A DNA stretch of 64,000 nt, taken from Portulaca oleracea (taxonomy: Eukaryota; Streptophyta; Magnoliopsida; Caryophyllales; Portulacaceae). Each line of letters starts with the position of its first letter. Positions within the stretch are counted from its first letter, which is position 1. Below are positions 10,595 to 22,439 of this stretch, in pieces. Below the pieces are notes generated by a model. The model saw nothing but the letters and a program-made list of their open reading frames with translations. It was not told the DNA's origin and did not search any database. The DNA lies in the NCBI GenBank assembly GCA_029582165.1, contig CM055885.1:11840729-11904728 (forward strand), written 5' to 3'. A program made the translations under genes and the position numbers.

Positions 10595-12091
10595 GTTTTT
10601 CTTAAAGTGTGTAAAACTTGAAAAACGTTTAGTGTGCTTTAAAATTTATGGAAGGACAATGAATTTTTAGTTTATATTATTTAGTCATTCTTTTAGGCAT
10701 AATGCATTGCATATACCAAGGCACTCCCTTGACATGTAATATGTCGTAGGAGCACGTAAATCGGCGATCTTAGGATTTTTTTCTTTAAACCACAAAAATG
10801 ACCCATGGGATGTCGGACATGCTATACTCAATTGGTGCATTTACACCGAGAGAGAATTAGTCACCACATCCACTCATGCATCCCTTTACGAGGTCTCCAA
10901 TCGAGCCTCCAAGAGCAACACCCCACACATTCAAGTTGCCTTACAACAAGAATGCAACGGGGCGAGTACATGAGCCGCTAAGCCTTATCCAGCCAATAAA
11001 CCCTTTTATACATAGAGCCTTGATTTAGGATACCTCTTGTTCATATGTATGCTATGTGCTATATGTTTAAATTTGTTGTAAAGAGTCGACCCAAGTTTAG
11101 GAGTATCGTTCTAGTCCATTTAGTAGTCATTGGGCTGAGAAGAGTCATGTTTACCAACTAAGTTAATTAACCTCAAAAGTTAATGTAAACCCAGTGGTTG
11201 TGCCCATTTATTTATAAAGGTCAATTCTCTTGGTTCATAAAGTAAACTCAACCCGCCTTTGATGATTCTATATGGCCCTTTACGACATCTCCCTAACAAA
11301 GGTCCAATAAACCCGATTAAAGTGCAAACAAAGTTAGTCGGTAAATGTTTTAGACTGCGTAATAATCACCAGACTTGAGTAAGTTAATTTATTGAATTAA
11401 TTATTAAATCCGTCATATTTATGGTCGGCCCGTGGTTAGGCCCAACCATATCGGATTTGGCAATTAAGTCCATAAACTAACTATAACTCGTCCGTCGTTG
11501 GGTTTATCCAGTCCTTTACGATATCCACTTTCCTAAACAAGTAGAATAAAAAAAAATATAGAAAGGTGTCAGGCGGTCAGTCTTGTTGATCATCATTCTA
11601 GTCCGCATAATAATCAGCACGGCTTGAGTTGGCCCAAGTAGGGTGTCCAAGTTATGGATTCTCCTTAAAACGGTCAGCCTATAGATGGGGCTTATCCGAA
11701 CTGAGAAACACCGACTTATACTCCTATATATACTCGGTCTTGACTCGCTGTGTTTGGCTTTATTCAGCCCTTTATGATGATCAGTAGTCTTTTAGGGTCA
11801 TATAGAGCTAAGGTCATGCAAACCCGTGTCCCGGGTGAGTCATCTCGTCTAGTCAACATATAGATGTGCATATTAGAAAGTCCCATGTAGGTTCGCTAGG
11901 TCACGCATTCATCAGGTTGGGTTTTGGGTTAATAAAAGGTCAATCTCTGAACTGTGTGTGGTTTTGTTGTACTCAATATAGGAGACCCCAGTCTAGCCTA
12001 GATCCCCGGCCCGACAGGTCACTTGATCCGTAACCCGGTTTTCGTCCCGTCAGCATCCAGGCCCAAAACCGCCCGCCGTCTGCAATTCGAC
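10595..12091 (+). other. Untranslated leader of element B
   Basis: A 1.5-kb non-coding leader between PBS and gag. It shares blocks with the leader of D, for example TATGCTATGTGCTAT (about 11045 and 24415) and TTCTAGTCCAT (about 11110 and 24493). A gagged ATG at 12092 follows. In Ogre-like elements this region can hold an intron; a CAATATAG/G junction near 11980 could be an acceptor, but this is unproven. Confidence 0.55.
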
Positions 12092-14203
12092 ATGTCTTTC
12101 GAAGATAACCATGTGGACAACCAGGTCTAAGAGGCCTTAGCCATACTTCTTGAGGATAAGTTCATGCAAGTAGAAGGCTCAATCATTTTTGCCGCCATAC
12201 AGCAAGGGAAGAAAGCCGATGAGCACATCGCTCGACAACGAGAACTCATCGAGATTCGAGAGGCACAACACCCGCATAGAGCAACAGCAAGAAAACCTGA
12301 ATGGTGTGTCAAAAGCTGTGCAACGCATCAACTTGCGAATGGGAATGGCAGACAATGATGAAAACGCCATGGAGATTCTCTCTAAACCTGCAATTAACAA
12401 GGGCAAAGGAAAGATGGGTGAAAGTTCCAATGCTGGAACTATCATTGAAGTGCATGATGACCTAACACCAAGGCCACCATCCTCAACCGTTATCCCTCAA
12501 ACCGTTCCGGTCAAAGCTGAGTTACATGATGACCCATTCATTCAAGACATAAAAGCTCAGCTGAATGTATTCAAAGATGTTGTGAGTCAGATGCCAACCT
12601 TCACCAACCAGTTCGTTGAGTTCGAACCACCTGTTGAAACTAATGCTAATATAGTGGGAAAGATGGACATTTCGCTGAAGAAGTTTTATCCGTTTGAAAA
12701 TCCAACCCATCATGTATGGGAGTTTAACCGAGTGATGCCACTTCGGGGTGTTACTACTGAACATTACAAACAAGTCTTCCCATCATCGCTGAATGATGTG
12801 GCATTGAACTGGTATTACACTCTTCCTCTAGAGGTGCGAGGAGATTGGACTTCTTTGCGTAGAGCATTCATCGAGCATCACGGTAAGATTCAAAAGGATA
12901 AGGTTACCCTGTTGGACATCATGGCTATTCAATAAGGAGAAAATGAGCCGTTTACGGCCTACTATGAGAGGTGGCATGCTAAGTTATCTCAGGTGATTCG
13001 CATCATCCCCAGTTCCCCACGGAAATGAAGTTGGACACATTTTTCCATGGTTTGAAGCTGACTCTGGCGCAACAGTTAGATTTTCATGTGGTTGAGAGTT
13101 TTGAGTACTTTAAGAAGCTGTGTCCTAAGTTAGAGGCGCGCAAGGAGACGACTACTGTGTCCCAAAATTGGAAGCGCAACAACGTGGGGAGAATGACCAT
13201 CAGCGCTCCTAAAGTGGCCGAAACAAGCCTCGTCTAGAATGTGAATCCTGGTCCACCTCCGAAGTCGACATATTTCCAATACGATTCATATACCCCACTC
13301 GACATGACTTATGTTGAAGCCTTGGATCGGTTGTTGAAATCAAACAAGATCCAGTTGCCAACACCTAGGCCTGAACCTGAGACTAAGGGACTGAGGTGGA
13401 ACAACAATGCTTACTACAAGTATCACCGGTCCAGTAGCCATGACACCGAGCGGTGTTGGATGCTCAAGAACCAAATTGAAAAGATGCATGATTCGTTCTT
13501 GGGCACTACCAGTGCCTAAAGCTGCAAATAAACCCAATAACAAAAGCAATCCTCTCCCAAATCATGTTATCGTTGTGGGGGAGGGCACTTTGATCCATCT
13601 GAATGCATTATCGACGAAGGAGCACCCACACTCCTTCCTAAAGATTTGACAACCTTTACTGTCAATGACATTTGGGTTAGTGATGAAGAGGATGTATATG
13701 GAGAGGATCCTAATGGTGATTTCTGGTCCGACAAAGAAGAAGGGGCTCCACCTAATGCTACATTCTTAACTAGGTCGAGAAGGCATAATTAGGTAAGGAC
13801 TGAACATGCAGCTCCTCCGCCCAATCCAAATCCCCCAACAACAGAAGCACTTGTTGTCCCTGAGGATTTGACAGCCCTTATCGTAAACAGCATATGGGCC
13901 AGCGACGATGAAGACAATTATCACCATGGAGGAGTAACCCAGCAACGTCTCGAGGAGCTGAAGAACAACCTGCATGACATGGTTATACATTCAGCTATCC
14001 GCCAAGATAGAAAGGTACGGGAGTGTCTAGAACGACAAGATCATAATATAGAACAACAACGGGAAATCCTAGACCATGTGCTGGGAGAGCTTCGACGCCT
14101 TAAGGGTGAAGCCGACCCGCAAGCCCCATTGTTACCGAAGAGAAAGAAGTGGACTCGGCGGCTGCTGTGCTGTCTAACCCTGAATTTGATCCAAACGCCA
14201 TGA
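12092..14203 (+). pseudogene. Gag pseudogene of element B
   Basis: Start is probably ATG at 12092 (MSFEDNHVDNQV), stopped at once by TAA; the frame shifts near 12190 and again near 13000 and 13510. Recognisable parts match D gag: the capsid-like region around VWEFNRVMPLRG and FPSSLNDVALNWYY, then LDTFFHGLK and FPSSL. The zinc-binding segment reads YYKYHRSSSHDTERCW, where the first Cys of D (FCRYHRCRGHDTEKCW) is Tyr. The tail (13868-14203) is a charged coiled-coil-like stretch. Protease and most of the linker present in D are missing here, indicating an internal deletion before RT. Confidence 0.8.
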
Positions 14204-14523
14204 TTTCTGCTGATGGAGGTTGCCGGAAGTGACCTAGGTTGATTCTATCAACAATAAATGTACCCTAGTATTAGGAGAGTCTTGTAAGGTCCAGTCTGAG
14301 TCGAGCACTAGTGAGTCTGTAATCGAGTCTGAGTCAGCTGGGATTAGCCCCATGGTTGATAAGTTTGTACCCGTTTCTGCATTCAATGAAGTGGACGTTT
14401 ATGAGTATCTCTGTTCTTCTTCCCTTATCCTAATTGATGTGCTAATGACTATGAATTTGATGCTGAACCTTTAAAAGACTTTAATGAATTAACACAAGCC
14501 ATGAATAACCACGAGAATCACAT

Positions 14524-15640
14524 GGCACCTATTGAAGATACCATCGCCATCAATGTGGGGATGCCTGAAACTCCCCGGGATTTGAAAATTGGAAAATCAT
14601 TAACCCTAGAGGACCAATAGGAGTTCACCTCGCTTCTAAGGGAGTTCGTCGATGTCTTCGCTTGGTCTTACGAAGACATGCTCGGGATCGACAGAGAGAT
14701 CACTGAACACGTAATCCCTCTCTATCTGGATGCAAAGCCGGTACAGCAGCGGCCTCGCAGAATCAAGAATGAATGGTCGGATAAAATTCACAATGAGATT
14801 AAGAAGCAGTTAGAAGCCACGTTCATAAGGGAAGTAGAATTCCCAGAGTGGGTAGCTAACATCGTGCTTGTGCCGAAGAACGATGGGAAGGTGCGGATGT
14901 GCGTCAATTTTCGAGATCTAAACATAGCGAGCCCAAAGGATTGTTTTCCTTTGCCACATATTGACGTCCTGGTCAATCATACTTGTGGACATGAGCTGCT
15001 ATCGTTTATGGATGGGTATGCTGGATACAACCAGATTAAAATGGCTGAAGAAGATATGGAAAAAACATCTTTCATTACTCCATGGGGAAACTTCTGTTAC
15101 ACTGTCACGCCTTTTGGATTGAAGAATGTTGGTGCCACCTACCAACGCACCGATACCAACTTGCTCCATGACATGATCCACGTTAAAGTAGAAGCGTACG
15201 TGGATAACATGATCGTCAAGTCAAGGAAGCGTGAGGACCACATTCCAAACTTACGCAAGTTCTTCATTAGGCTCCGCAAGTACAATATGAGGTTGATTCC
15301 GCAGAAATGTGCATTTGGAGTGACTTCGGGAACATTGCTGGGCTATATCGTCAATCAATGTAGAATAGAGGTTGATCCATCCAAGATCAAGGCTATTCAA
15401 GACATGCCCCCGCCTCGGACAGAAAAGGAGATTCGTGGTTTCCTAGGGCGGGTTCAATATCTGAGTAGGTTCATTTCCAAGCTCACAATGACTTGTGAGC
15501 CACTATTCAAGAAGTTAAAGAAGGGAGCAACGGTCGAATGGGATGACCAGTGTCAGGCAGCATTTGACATGGTTAAGGCTGACTTAACCAATCCACCGGT
15601 ACTAGTCCCACCTATACCAGGAAAGTCGTTACTACTTTAA
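14524..15640 (+). pseudogene. Reverse transcriptase of element B, catalytic site mutated
   Basis: Ty3/gypsy RT. Motifs in order: VFAWSYEDM, VPKNDGKVRMCVNFRDL, LLSFMDGYAGYNQI, TPWGNFCYTVTPFGLKN, then YVDNMIVKS, RGFLGRVQYLSRFI and VEWDDQCQAAF. The catalytic YVDD is YVDN, so one metal-binding Asp is lost and the enzyme would be inactive. A TAG stop (14618) lies upstream of the 14678 ATG and the frame ends at TAA (15638). Compared with D the RT is full length, so the mutation is a point change and not a truncation. Confidence 0.85.
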
Positions 15641-16546
15641 CTCACCATCAGTTCAAACGCTATGGGTGCTATGCTAGCATAAGAAAGTAATGGTTTTGAA
15701 CGAGCCATCAACTATATCAGCAATAAATTTCTTGGGTGTGAGTCCAGCCATTCGAAAATTGAGAAGATAGCTTTAGCATTAGTGTGGTCTACAAAGAAGC
15801 TTTGCCATTATATGCTCACTCACACTGTGTATGTGATGGCGGCCTGTAACCCAGTCAAGTACATCATGTAACAACCTACTATCAACAGGAGGATTGTTCG
15901 ATGGGTGGTCATGTTATCTGAATTCGACTTGCATTTTCGATCTCAGAAATCTATAAAGCGTCGTGCAGTCTCTGCTTTTCTAGTTGAGCTTCCTATAGGA
16001 AGTCCTGACACTGGGGGCATGGAATTCAGTGATGAACAGATATTTCAAGTTGAAGAGGAAACCTGGAAGCTGTACTTTGATGGTGCTGCTAATCAGATGG
16101 GATGCGGGGCCGGAGCTCTATTGGTTTCTCCTGAGGATATACATTTTCCTTTAGCGGCCAAGCTTGACTTTGATGCTACCAATAACGCCCCTGAGTATGA
16201 AGCCTGCATTTTAGGCATGCATGTAGCCCTAGAGATGGGAATTGAGGGGCTACGAGTGTTCGGAGACTCTAGTCTGATTGTCAGCCAAGCTACTAGCGTA
16301 TGGAAGGTGAAGAGCGAATCTCTGGCACTATACCAGCAGCATTTGTCCAAGTTGGCTGAGAAGTTCTACCATATTGAGTTCAAGTATCTACCGCGAGGTT
16401 GTAATGAGATGACTGATGCACTAGCAAAGCTTTCATCCATGGTGGCTGTGCCAGAAAAAGATCAAGCTCTAGTAGTGACGGTGGAAAGGAAAGCATGTCC
16501 TGCTCATCAACAATTAATGATCAGTTCAGTCAGCATTGATGCATGA
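15641..16546 (+). pseudogene. Dual RNase H region of element B
   Basis: The first RNase H (15641-15905) reads SNAMGAMLA, KIEKIALALVWSTKKL and RIVRWVVMLSEF but has in-frame stops. The second (from about 16060, open to 16546) reads LYFDGAANQMGCGAG, NNAPEYEACILGM, VFGDSSLIVSQ and TDALAKLSSM. This shows all four acidic positions of an archaeal-type RNase H (FDGA, EYEA, GDSS, DALA). Two consecutive RNase H domains are characteristic of the Tat lineage. The second domain may be intact, yet it lies in a broken polyprotein. Confidence 0.8.
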
Positions 16547-16567
16547 TTCTTTGATATTTATGCATTC

Positions 16568-17685
16568 TTGAAAGATGGTTCGTACCCGCTGAATGTTGAG
16601 CATCGAGCCAAGAGGGCTATCTGGCTGGTAGCCTCTCAATATTGCATTATTCAAGATCGTCTGTACAAGAAAACTGCTACAGGGATAAACCTCCTATGCG
16701 TTGATGAGGAGGAAGCTAAGGAGTTGATGAAGTCCACTCACGGAGGGGAATGTGGACCGCACATGAACGGTAGAATGTTGGTAAAGAAGATCCAAAGAGC
16801 AGGGTATTTCTGGTCGACTATGGAATCCAAATGTTCCAATTTGTGAGAAGATGTTCGAAATGGCAGGAGTACGCTGACCTCAAGCACCAGCCATCCTCTT
16901 ATTTAACCACTTTGGCCTCACCTTGGCCATTTTTGGTATGGGGAATCGACATTGTAGGAAAGATTTCGCCCCAAGGCACAGGAGGACATGAATACGTGTT
17001 GGTAGCTGTGGAGTATTTTACTAACTGGGTAGAGGTTACCTCATATTCAAAAATCACTTCAAAGCATGTGCCCAAGTTCATGCTGAGGAACATCGTTTGT
17101 AGATACGGAGTGCCGCATAAGGTGATTAATGACAACGGAAGCCATTTTATGGGTGAATTTGCAGCTCTTCTGACCAAGTACAAAATAATCAAGAAAATGG
17201 TTGTCACTTATAAGGATTGGCCTGACAAGCTTCCCTTCGCGCTTTGGGGATACCGAACATCGATTCGGATTGCAACTGGAGCTACGCCATACTCTTTGGT
17301 GTACGGGATGGAAGCAGTCTTGCCGGTAGAACTTGTCGTTCCTTCCTTGAGGATCATTGCTGAAAGTCAAATTCCTGAGGCTGAATGGGCCCGAGCTAGA
17401 AAAGAGGAGTTGGTCTTGTTGGATGAGAGTCGGATTTTCCGAGTGTTCAACAGGAAAGTCAAGCATGGAGATTTAGCAGAAGGGGATCTAGTGCTACAAG
17501 AAATGAGGGCAGCGCGGCAAGATCCTCGAGGTAAGTTTACCCTCGACTGGATGGGTCCCTATGTGATTAGTGCTATCACTCTAGGAGGCGCCGCCCAATT
17601 AGCCAAGCCCGAGGTAGAGGAACTCGTCCAACCTATGAACTTGGATCAGTTGAAAAGATATTATGTTTATGCCTCTAAAGGTTGA
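16568..17685 (+). pseudogene. Integrase of element B with catalytic Glu deleted
   Basis: The zinc domain (HGGECGPHMNGRMLVKKI and a C-terminal Cys pair) is in one frame to 16846. A one-base shift near there moves the rest into another frame. The core has SPWPFLVWGIDIVGK (first Asp) and KVINDNGSHF (second Asp). D then has a 26-residue stretch from QHHQSSPY to the residue before IKKMVVTYKDW, which includes the catalytic Glu. B jumps from LLTKYKI directly to IKKMVVTYKDW. This in-frame 78-bp deletion removes the third catalytic residue. The C-terminal domain (DLVLQEMRAARQDPRGKF, then MNLDQLKRYY) is intact. Confidence 0.85.
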
Positions 17686-18135
17686 TATCCTTAGCCACTT
17701 AAACATGCGCTATCTTATGAAAGCAAGCAACTGAATTGCCAATTGGTCACTTGCTTATGAGAGAAAAGAAAAAAAAAGAAGAAAAGAGAAAAAAAAAAGA
17801 AAAAAATGAGAGACTAACTTGAAAATCCTTCGAGACAAGTTAGGTAAAAGGAGAGAATAAAATGTTGCAGTTGCAGGTGTGCCTTTGGAGGACGATAAGA
17901 AGACCATGGCTTGTGTTGATTCTTGTAAAACATAATGTAATACTTTACTTCTGGTATCAATAGAAGAAGCACATCTTTTTAATACATTTTGGTTTTAAGG
18001 TAAAATAAAAAGCATCAAATAACAAAAATACATATCACACGCGTTTCTTTCATTTCATTTCTTTCTCTCCATCCGACTTATTTAGAACTAAGTCTAGTCT
18101 TAGCGGAGTCAGAGTCGGTTTAGGCCCATTAGTGC
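17686..18135. other. Spacer between integrase and antisense aORF1 of element B
   Basis: Contains an A/G-rich tract (about 17765-17812) and AT-rich DNA. It would hold the ends of both the sense pol transcript and the antisense aORF1 transcript. No gene is supported. Confidence 0.5.
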
Positions 18136-19512
18136 TCATTCGTCTGGACTAGCTTGTTTTTCCTTCCTTAGGTGTGTCTCTTCTTTGGAACCTGACCCAG
18201 GATCATTAGCGTGACGATCTCTCACGTCGGTGGCAAACACCAATAGTAGTGGCAAGCCAGCTCCGATAAGCATCCGTTGAAGCAGTAGAGATACGGTTCG
18301 GGGCAGGTACTTCCGTTCCCGCTCGTTTCTTCCAATATGTGAGCCACAATTCGACCACTGACTCTCAGAGATGGGTAAGGTCGGTAATCTCGCACGGAAA
18401 AAGAGCAATGTCTTGAGAATGCGCCATTTGTCGCATGACTCGATCGAGGAAATAATATGTAAGCTCCGTCAGGCCGAGAAGAGTAATATGGGAAGCCTTG
18501 CGAGAATGGTTTGAGAAACATTGTACTTTCCACCATTGAACCCACCAACGGATTTCCTTGTGATTCTTGAGAAAAATTACCCACTGATCGAAGTTGCGGC
18601 GAGTGTCAAATTTCCTTTTGCGTTAGCAAAAGTTTGCTAGTTCCGAAGAGGTGATGGGAGAGAAGATCATGTCCAAATGCTCCATAAGCCACGTCTACAA
18701 GCGAAAGGAAGGAAGTGAGAATTTTTCAGTTGCATGAAAAATTATTACAACCGATAAAAAAAAAGAGAAAGAAAGAAAAAAATAATTATCCACATGGACC
18801 ACTCGGATGATACATGCAAAATCAGAAAAAAATAATATCCAAAAAAAAGAGAGAAAGAAAGAAAAAGACAAAAAAAAGACAGAAGTGTCGATACTCACTT
18901 GAACAGCAAGGGGGATTCCGTCAAAGGTTTGTTTTGTAGTCCAGGAATCAAGGCCAAGAAGGGTCTCAGCGATCATCATCAGAGCTGGATTGTAACCCCG
19001 GGACAATCTACAATGTGGATAAGAGAAAGAGGTGCAATACCCGAACCCCCGTGATAAAATAAATATTCAGCTAAAACGTAGAAAACCAAACCTCGCACTC
19101 GCAACGTCAGATTGAGTCTGAGCGTCTCTGGTGATTGAAAGAACTCCACTAAAGCTTGCAAATTGACCATGTTATCTACCAAAATGAACCCTATCGCTCG
19201 GTGGTTGAAATTCGTCAGTTCCTCGAACTTTTCATGATAATTGTGAGCGAGAGGAAGAGTCGTAGGTGGAGCGTAGAGATCAAAGTTGAGCATACGAGCC
19301 CACTCTTCGGGACGAGGACACAATTCGTTCCAAGAAATGCGGAAGACATGGAATTCGGAGTACCAAAAGGTTAAGGCCGCCTTGAGAAACACCCAATCGA
19401 TCTTCACTTGTTTCAGGCTTAGAATCAAGGACAAGTTGTAGTATGTAAGGAGTCGTTTCTCGGGTTTAGTGAGTGTGTTCATCCATGAGTTGAATTTTCT
19501 TTCGAAAGCCAT
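18136..19512 (-). pseudogene. Antisense aORF1 of element B (DUF7745-like), two exons
   Basis: The ATG at 19512 begins MAFERKFNSWMNTL. Exon 1 contains ALTFWYSEFHVFRISWNELC and PRPEEWARML, a pattern (FW..H.FR...EL.P..EEW) reminiscent of DUF7745, then YLFYHGGSG and, after a 4-base deletion, SRGYNPALMMIAETLLGL. It ends LAVQ at 18899 before GTGAGT. The intron (18898-18695) ends TAG, and exon 2 starts TWLMEHLDMIF. The same phase-0 junction occurs in D (LLLQ/IWLMEHL). Exon 2 includes WWVQWW, GLTELTYYF and ELWLTYWKKR, which match D. The C-terminus (near 18200) is frayed. Function unknown; the domain label is from memory of a motif pattern and needs a profile search. Confidence 0.65.
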
Positions 19513-19578
19513 GATTGAAGCAAGAAAGAAGGATTGAGAAAGGATGAGAATATGGTGAAATCTCAATGGCAAAGCATA

Positions 19579-19586
19579 CTTATATA
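19579..19586 (-). promoter_or_regulatory. TATA-like box of aORF1 in element B
   Basis: The minus strand reads TATATAAG about 67 bases before the aORF1 ATG (19512). Such spacing suits an independent RNA polymerase II promoter. Antisense genes in D show the same arrangement. Confidence 0.55.
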
Positions 19587-19692
19587 GCCTCGGTTCTGCC
19601 CAGTACACGACTACTCAATCAGATCAAAGAGGATGTACACAACTTCCAGCAACACGCATTCGGATGAACCACGGTGGTTGTCACTGTGTGAA

Positions 19693-19704
19693 GGCCGGCC
19701 GGCC
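19693..19704. promoter_or_regulatory. GGCCGGCCGGCC palindrome upstream of aORF1 (element B)
   Basis: A perfect 12-bp palindrome about 107 bp upstream of the aORF1 TATA. It differs at one or two centre positions from GGCCGATCGGCC in the 5' LTR (9272) and GGCCGGTCGGCC in the 53911 LTR. A second inverted repeat, AACCACGGTGGTT, lies nearby at about 19667. Confidence 0.5.
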
Positions 19705-20005
19705 ACCAAGCAAGGGGGATGAGCTCGTTGGTGAGTTCACACCCCTATGTACATGCACCCCATGTAGGAAACGCGGTTGGCTACGTGTTTATGTGAACTT
19801 TTTTTCTTTCTTTTGTGTAAAAATGTAATTTATTTTTCCCTCTAGTGTAGAAATCGTATTAAGTGTAATTTCTGTTACATTTTTTATCGTAAACAGTCTG
19901 AATCGTTCCGCTAATGCAGTAACAGGCTGCAAAAGCACATGAACACGAGGGTCGACATCCCGTCGAAACTCAACATTTGACCGCCCCAGCTAAGACTAGT
20001 GATCA
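19705..20005. other. Element B DNA upstream of aORF1 and the interrupted aORF2 exon
   Basis: Its right end (19960-20005), read on the minus strand, continues the aORF2 plant-mobile-domain exon (TSLSWGGQMLSFDGM) that starts on the other side of element C at 50742. To the left the frame soon meets stops and the rest of aORF2 seems deleted. 20001-20005 is the gatca TSD. Confidence 0.6.
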
Positions 20006-21066
20006 TGGACCGTGTCGGGTTCGGGCCCGAGCTTTCTTAGCCGGGTTTGCGAAAAGAGACACGAGGGAGGAAATCTCGACCGATATTCTCGAGCAAAACC
20101 CATCTGACCACTATCTTTCACGAACCGTTACATCTTTGTAAAGGGTGGGGTGGTGAGTGTCACGTTGGACTGGCATAGGCAAGTTGCCCATTGGCCGAAC
20201 TTGGAGAGGCCCGGGACTTGCTTCCGACCCAGAGGTCGTGGGACCGGGCTGGGCCGTCCCAGGAATGAGGAGTGTCGAGGCCTGGAAGTACCCTGGGGCA
20301 TTAAAATTTCAAGGCAGGAGCAGCGCCGACAAACAGCCGAAAACCACGCCCATGACATGGGTTTCACGCTCGCGACGATCTGCTGGCCAAAGGCTAAATT
20401 CAGGGCAGTTGTAGCTCGCGCCCGCGACAGCCTGCTGGCGGAGACGTCGCGCCCGCGACCCGACGTGTGACACCCGCGACACTCAGCTGCTGGACGAGAG
20501 GTTGTCGACAGAAGGTAGTCGCCCCCGCACCCTCCTCGTCGCGCCCGCGACCCCGTTGCGACACGCTCATGCTGTTTTATTTTTTGCTGAGTTTTAACCT
20601 AATTTTCTGTTTAGTATAAATACTATGTTTAACACTCTTTTCAGGCAGCTTATGTTGATGAATGATATGCTAATGCATTGCTAGGGTTTTTCTCCTTATC
20701 TGTCAAAAATCTTGTTCTTACTTTATCCATTTGTTAATGGTGTTGTTAGCAAGTCATTCCTTTATTGATCATTTGGTGGATGTTTCCTTTATGATGGTCA
20801 TGGTGGGATGTTAGGTGTTGGTGGTGGATTATCCTTTACCCAAAATCATATCCAATCCCTTTGGTGTTCAAGGTTTATATTTTTGGTTGATTTTGATTAT
20901 TATTAAAGTTCAAGGCTAATGTTCAAGCATGGGTGATTGAGATTTGCATCTTTCTCTCTCTATTATATTGTTCATGGGTTTTCAAGTGGTTTTCTCTCAT
21001 CTTCTCTACAAGAACAACTCAAGATATATTTATTCATCAATCCACCGCGCATCGGGAACCGCTCCA
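20006..21066 (+). repeat. 5' LTR of element C
   Basis: Runs TGGACCGTGTCGG...AACCGCTCCA. U3 carries the inverted repeat GTCGCG-CC-CGCGAC in full at 20446-20459 and 20538-20551 and in near form at 20416-20427. TATAAATA follows at 20615-20622. The downstream half (20640-21060) is an AT-rich leader closely similar to that of element G, so C and G belong to related families. Confidence 0.9.
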
Positions 21067-21068
21067 TT

Positions 21069-21080
21069 TGGTATCAGAGC
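21069..21080 (+). other. Primer-binding site of element C (initiator tRNA-Met)
   Basis: TGGTATCAGAGC, two bases after the 5' LTR end. It is the canonical plant initiator tRNA-Met site shared with elements E and G. Confidence 0.9.
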
Positions 21081-21439
21081 TCAAGGTTTGTATTAGCTTG
21101 AGTTTTTTGTTCATTTCTCTATTGTTCATTACTAGTAGAGTTGTCTTTTGTTAGATTTGATTGAATATTGGTGTTCCCTACCCCTTGTGCCTCGAAGTGT
21201 GCTGGAGAAGTTGTTATTGCTATTATGTTTGTTTATTTTAATGCATATTGGAGCTTTGAGGAGAAGTTGGAAAAATAGTGCACGCAAGGTGTCCGATGAA
21301 ATTCCTGAGTGAGAAAAACACAAAGAACCCTTAGCCAAACACAAGCCAACTACAAGAAAACCCCCAAACTCCACTAAATATCCCAAACACATAGTGTCCT
21401 TACCCTTCCCTTCATATAGAAGGACAAGTAAGTTCCGAT

Positions 21440-22439
21440 CGAGAGGAATCAAGCCACCAGGGTAGCCCTTAACTTTGGGCTATCGAGAGCAGACTCGCCA
21501 CCCATGAAAAACGGTTCTCCACCTTTGAGCACAACCTTAATGCTATAAAGGCACGGTTGGACAACCTTGCCCCAGAACGTCTACATCCACTGCCAGTTGA
21601 ACAACCGAGGTGCGCACCGAGCCTTATCCATCCTCCTCCCAACTTTGAGTCGAGTGACGATGCTAGAGGCTTCCCTTGACACAGTCTACGTCAAGAAATG
21701 CATGATAGGCCTCCTCGTGACGATTTCCAGGACGTTAAGATCAACATCCCCAAGTTCAATGGTTCCAATGATCCAGATGACTACCCGAATGGGTTCAATT
21801 GATTGAGAGGACCTTTAAGACCAAGGAATATGATGATGAGAAGGCTTATAAAGTTGCGAGCTTGAAACTCACCAAGGCCGCCTCGCTTTGGTTTGAAAAT
21901 ATGAAGGCACAACGGGTTCGTGAAGGAAAGACAAGGATTTCCTCTTGGACACGACTCAAACAAGTGATGAATCGCCGCTTCTTGCCCAACACCTACAAGC
22001 AAGACGTCTTGAGGAAACTATACGCTCTCACCCAAGGCAAACGATCCGTCGGTGATTACATCTCGGAATTTGAGCAACTTCTCATTAAAAGTGCCTTTCA
22101 AGAGCCGGAGGAGCAAACCATGATGCGATTCTTGAATAGGTTAGATCTTGCTGTTGCCAAGAAGGTTGAGGTTCAAACCTACTATTCGATGGACGATTTG
22201 TGCAGTTTAGCTCTCCAAGTTGTGCGAAGAAGAAAGGAAAGGTCCGACACCAAACCCTTGTCTAGGCCCGTTTACTCGCCTTCTAGCCGACCCCCTCTGG
22301 ATTAAAACACTCCGGAGTCTAGCGAGCCACATAAGTCCACACCGGTACCAAGAATTGACAAAGGAAAGGGAATTGCTACGGTGACTCCAACGGAACCTCC
22401 TCAATGGTTGGAAGACCGGAAGTGTTTTAAGTGTCATGG
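21440..22439 (+). pseudogene. Gag pseudogene of element C, 5' part (interrupted by D)
   Basis: The region before about 21799 is frame-shifted. From 21799 the frame reads the retrotransposon gag domain: KEYDDEKAYKVASLKLTKAA, SSWTRLKQVMNRRFLP and VGDYISEFEQLLIKS. A TAA at 22303 is followed by readable gag to WLEDRKCFKCHG at 22439. The zinc knuckle continues at 48622 on the far side of D (YGHFQADCPA), giving a C-x2-C-x4-H-x4-C arrangement split by the insertion. 22435-22439 is the catgg TSD of D. Confidence 0.85.

Noticed and set aside
18136..19608. Treating the antisense ORFs as a host gene interrupted by a transposon
   Set aside because: Homologous genes occupy the same place and polarity in three separate elements, so they belong to the retrotransposon.
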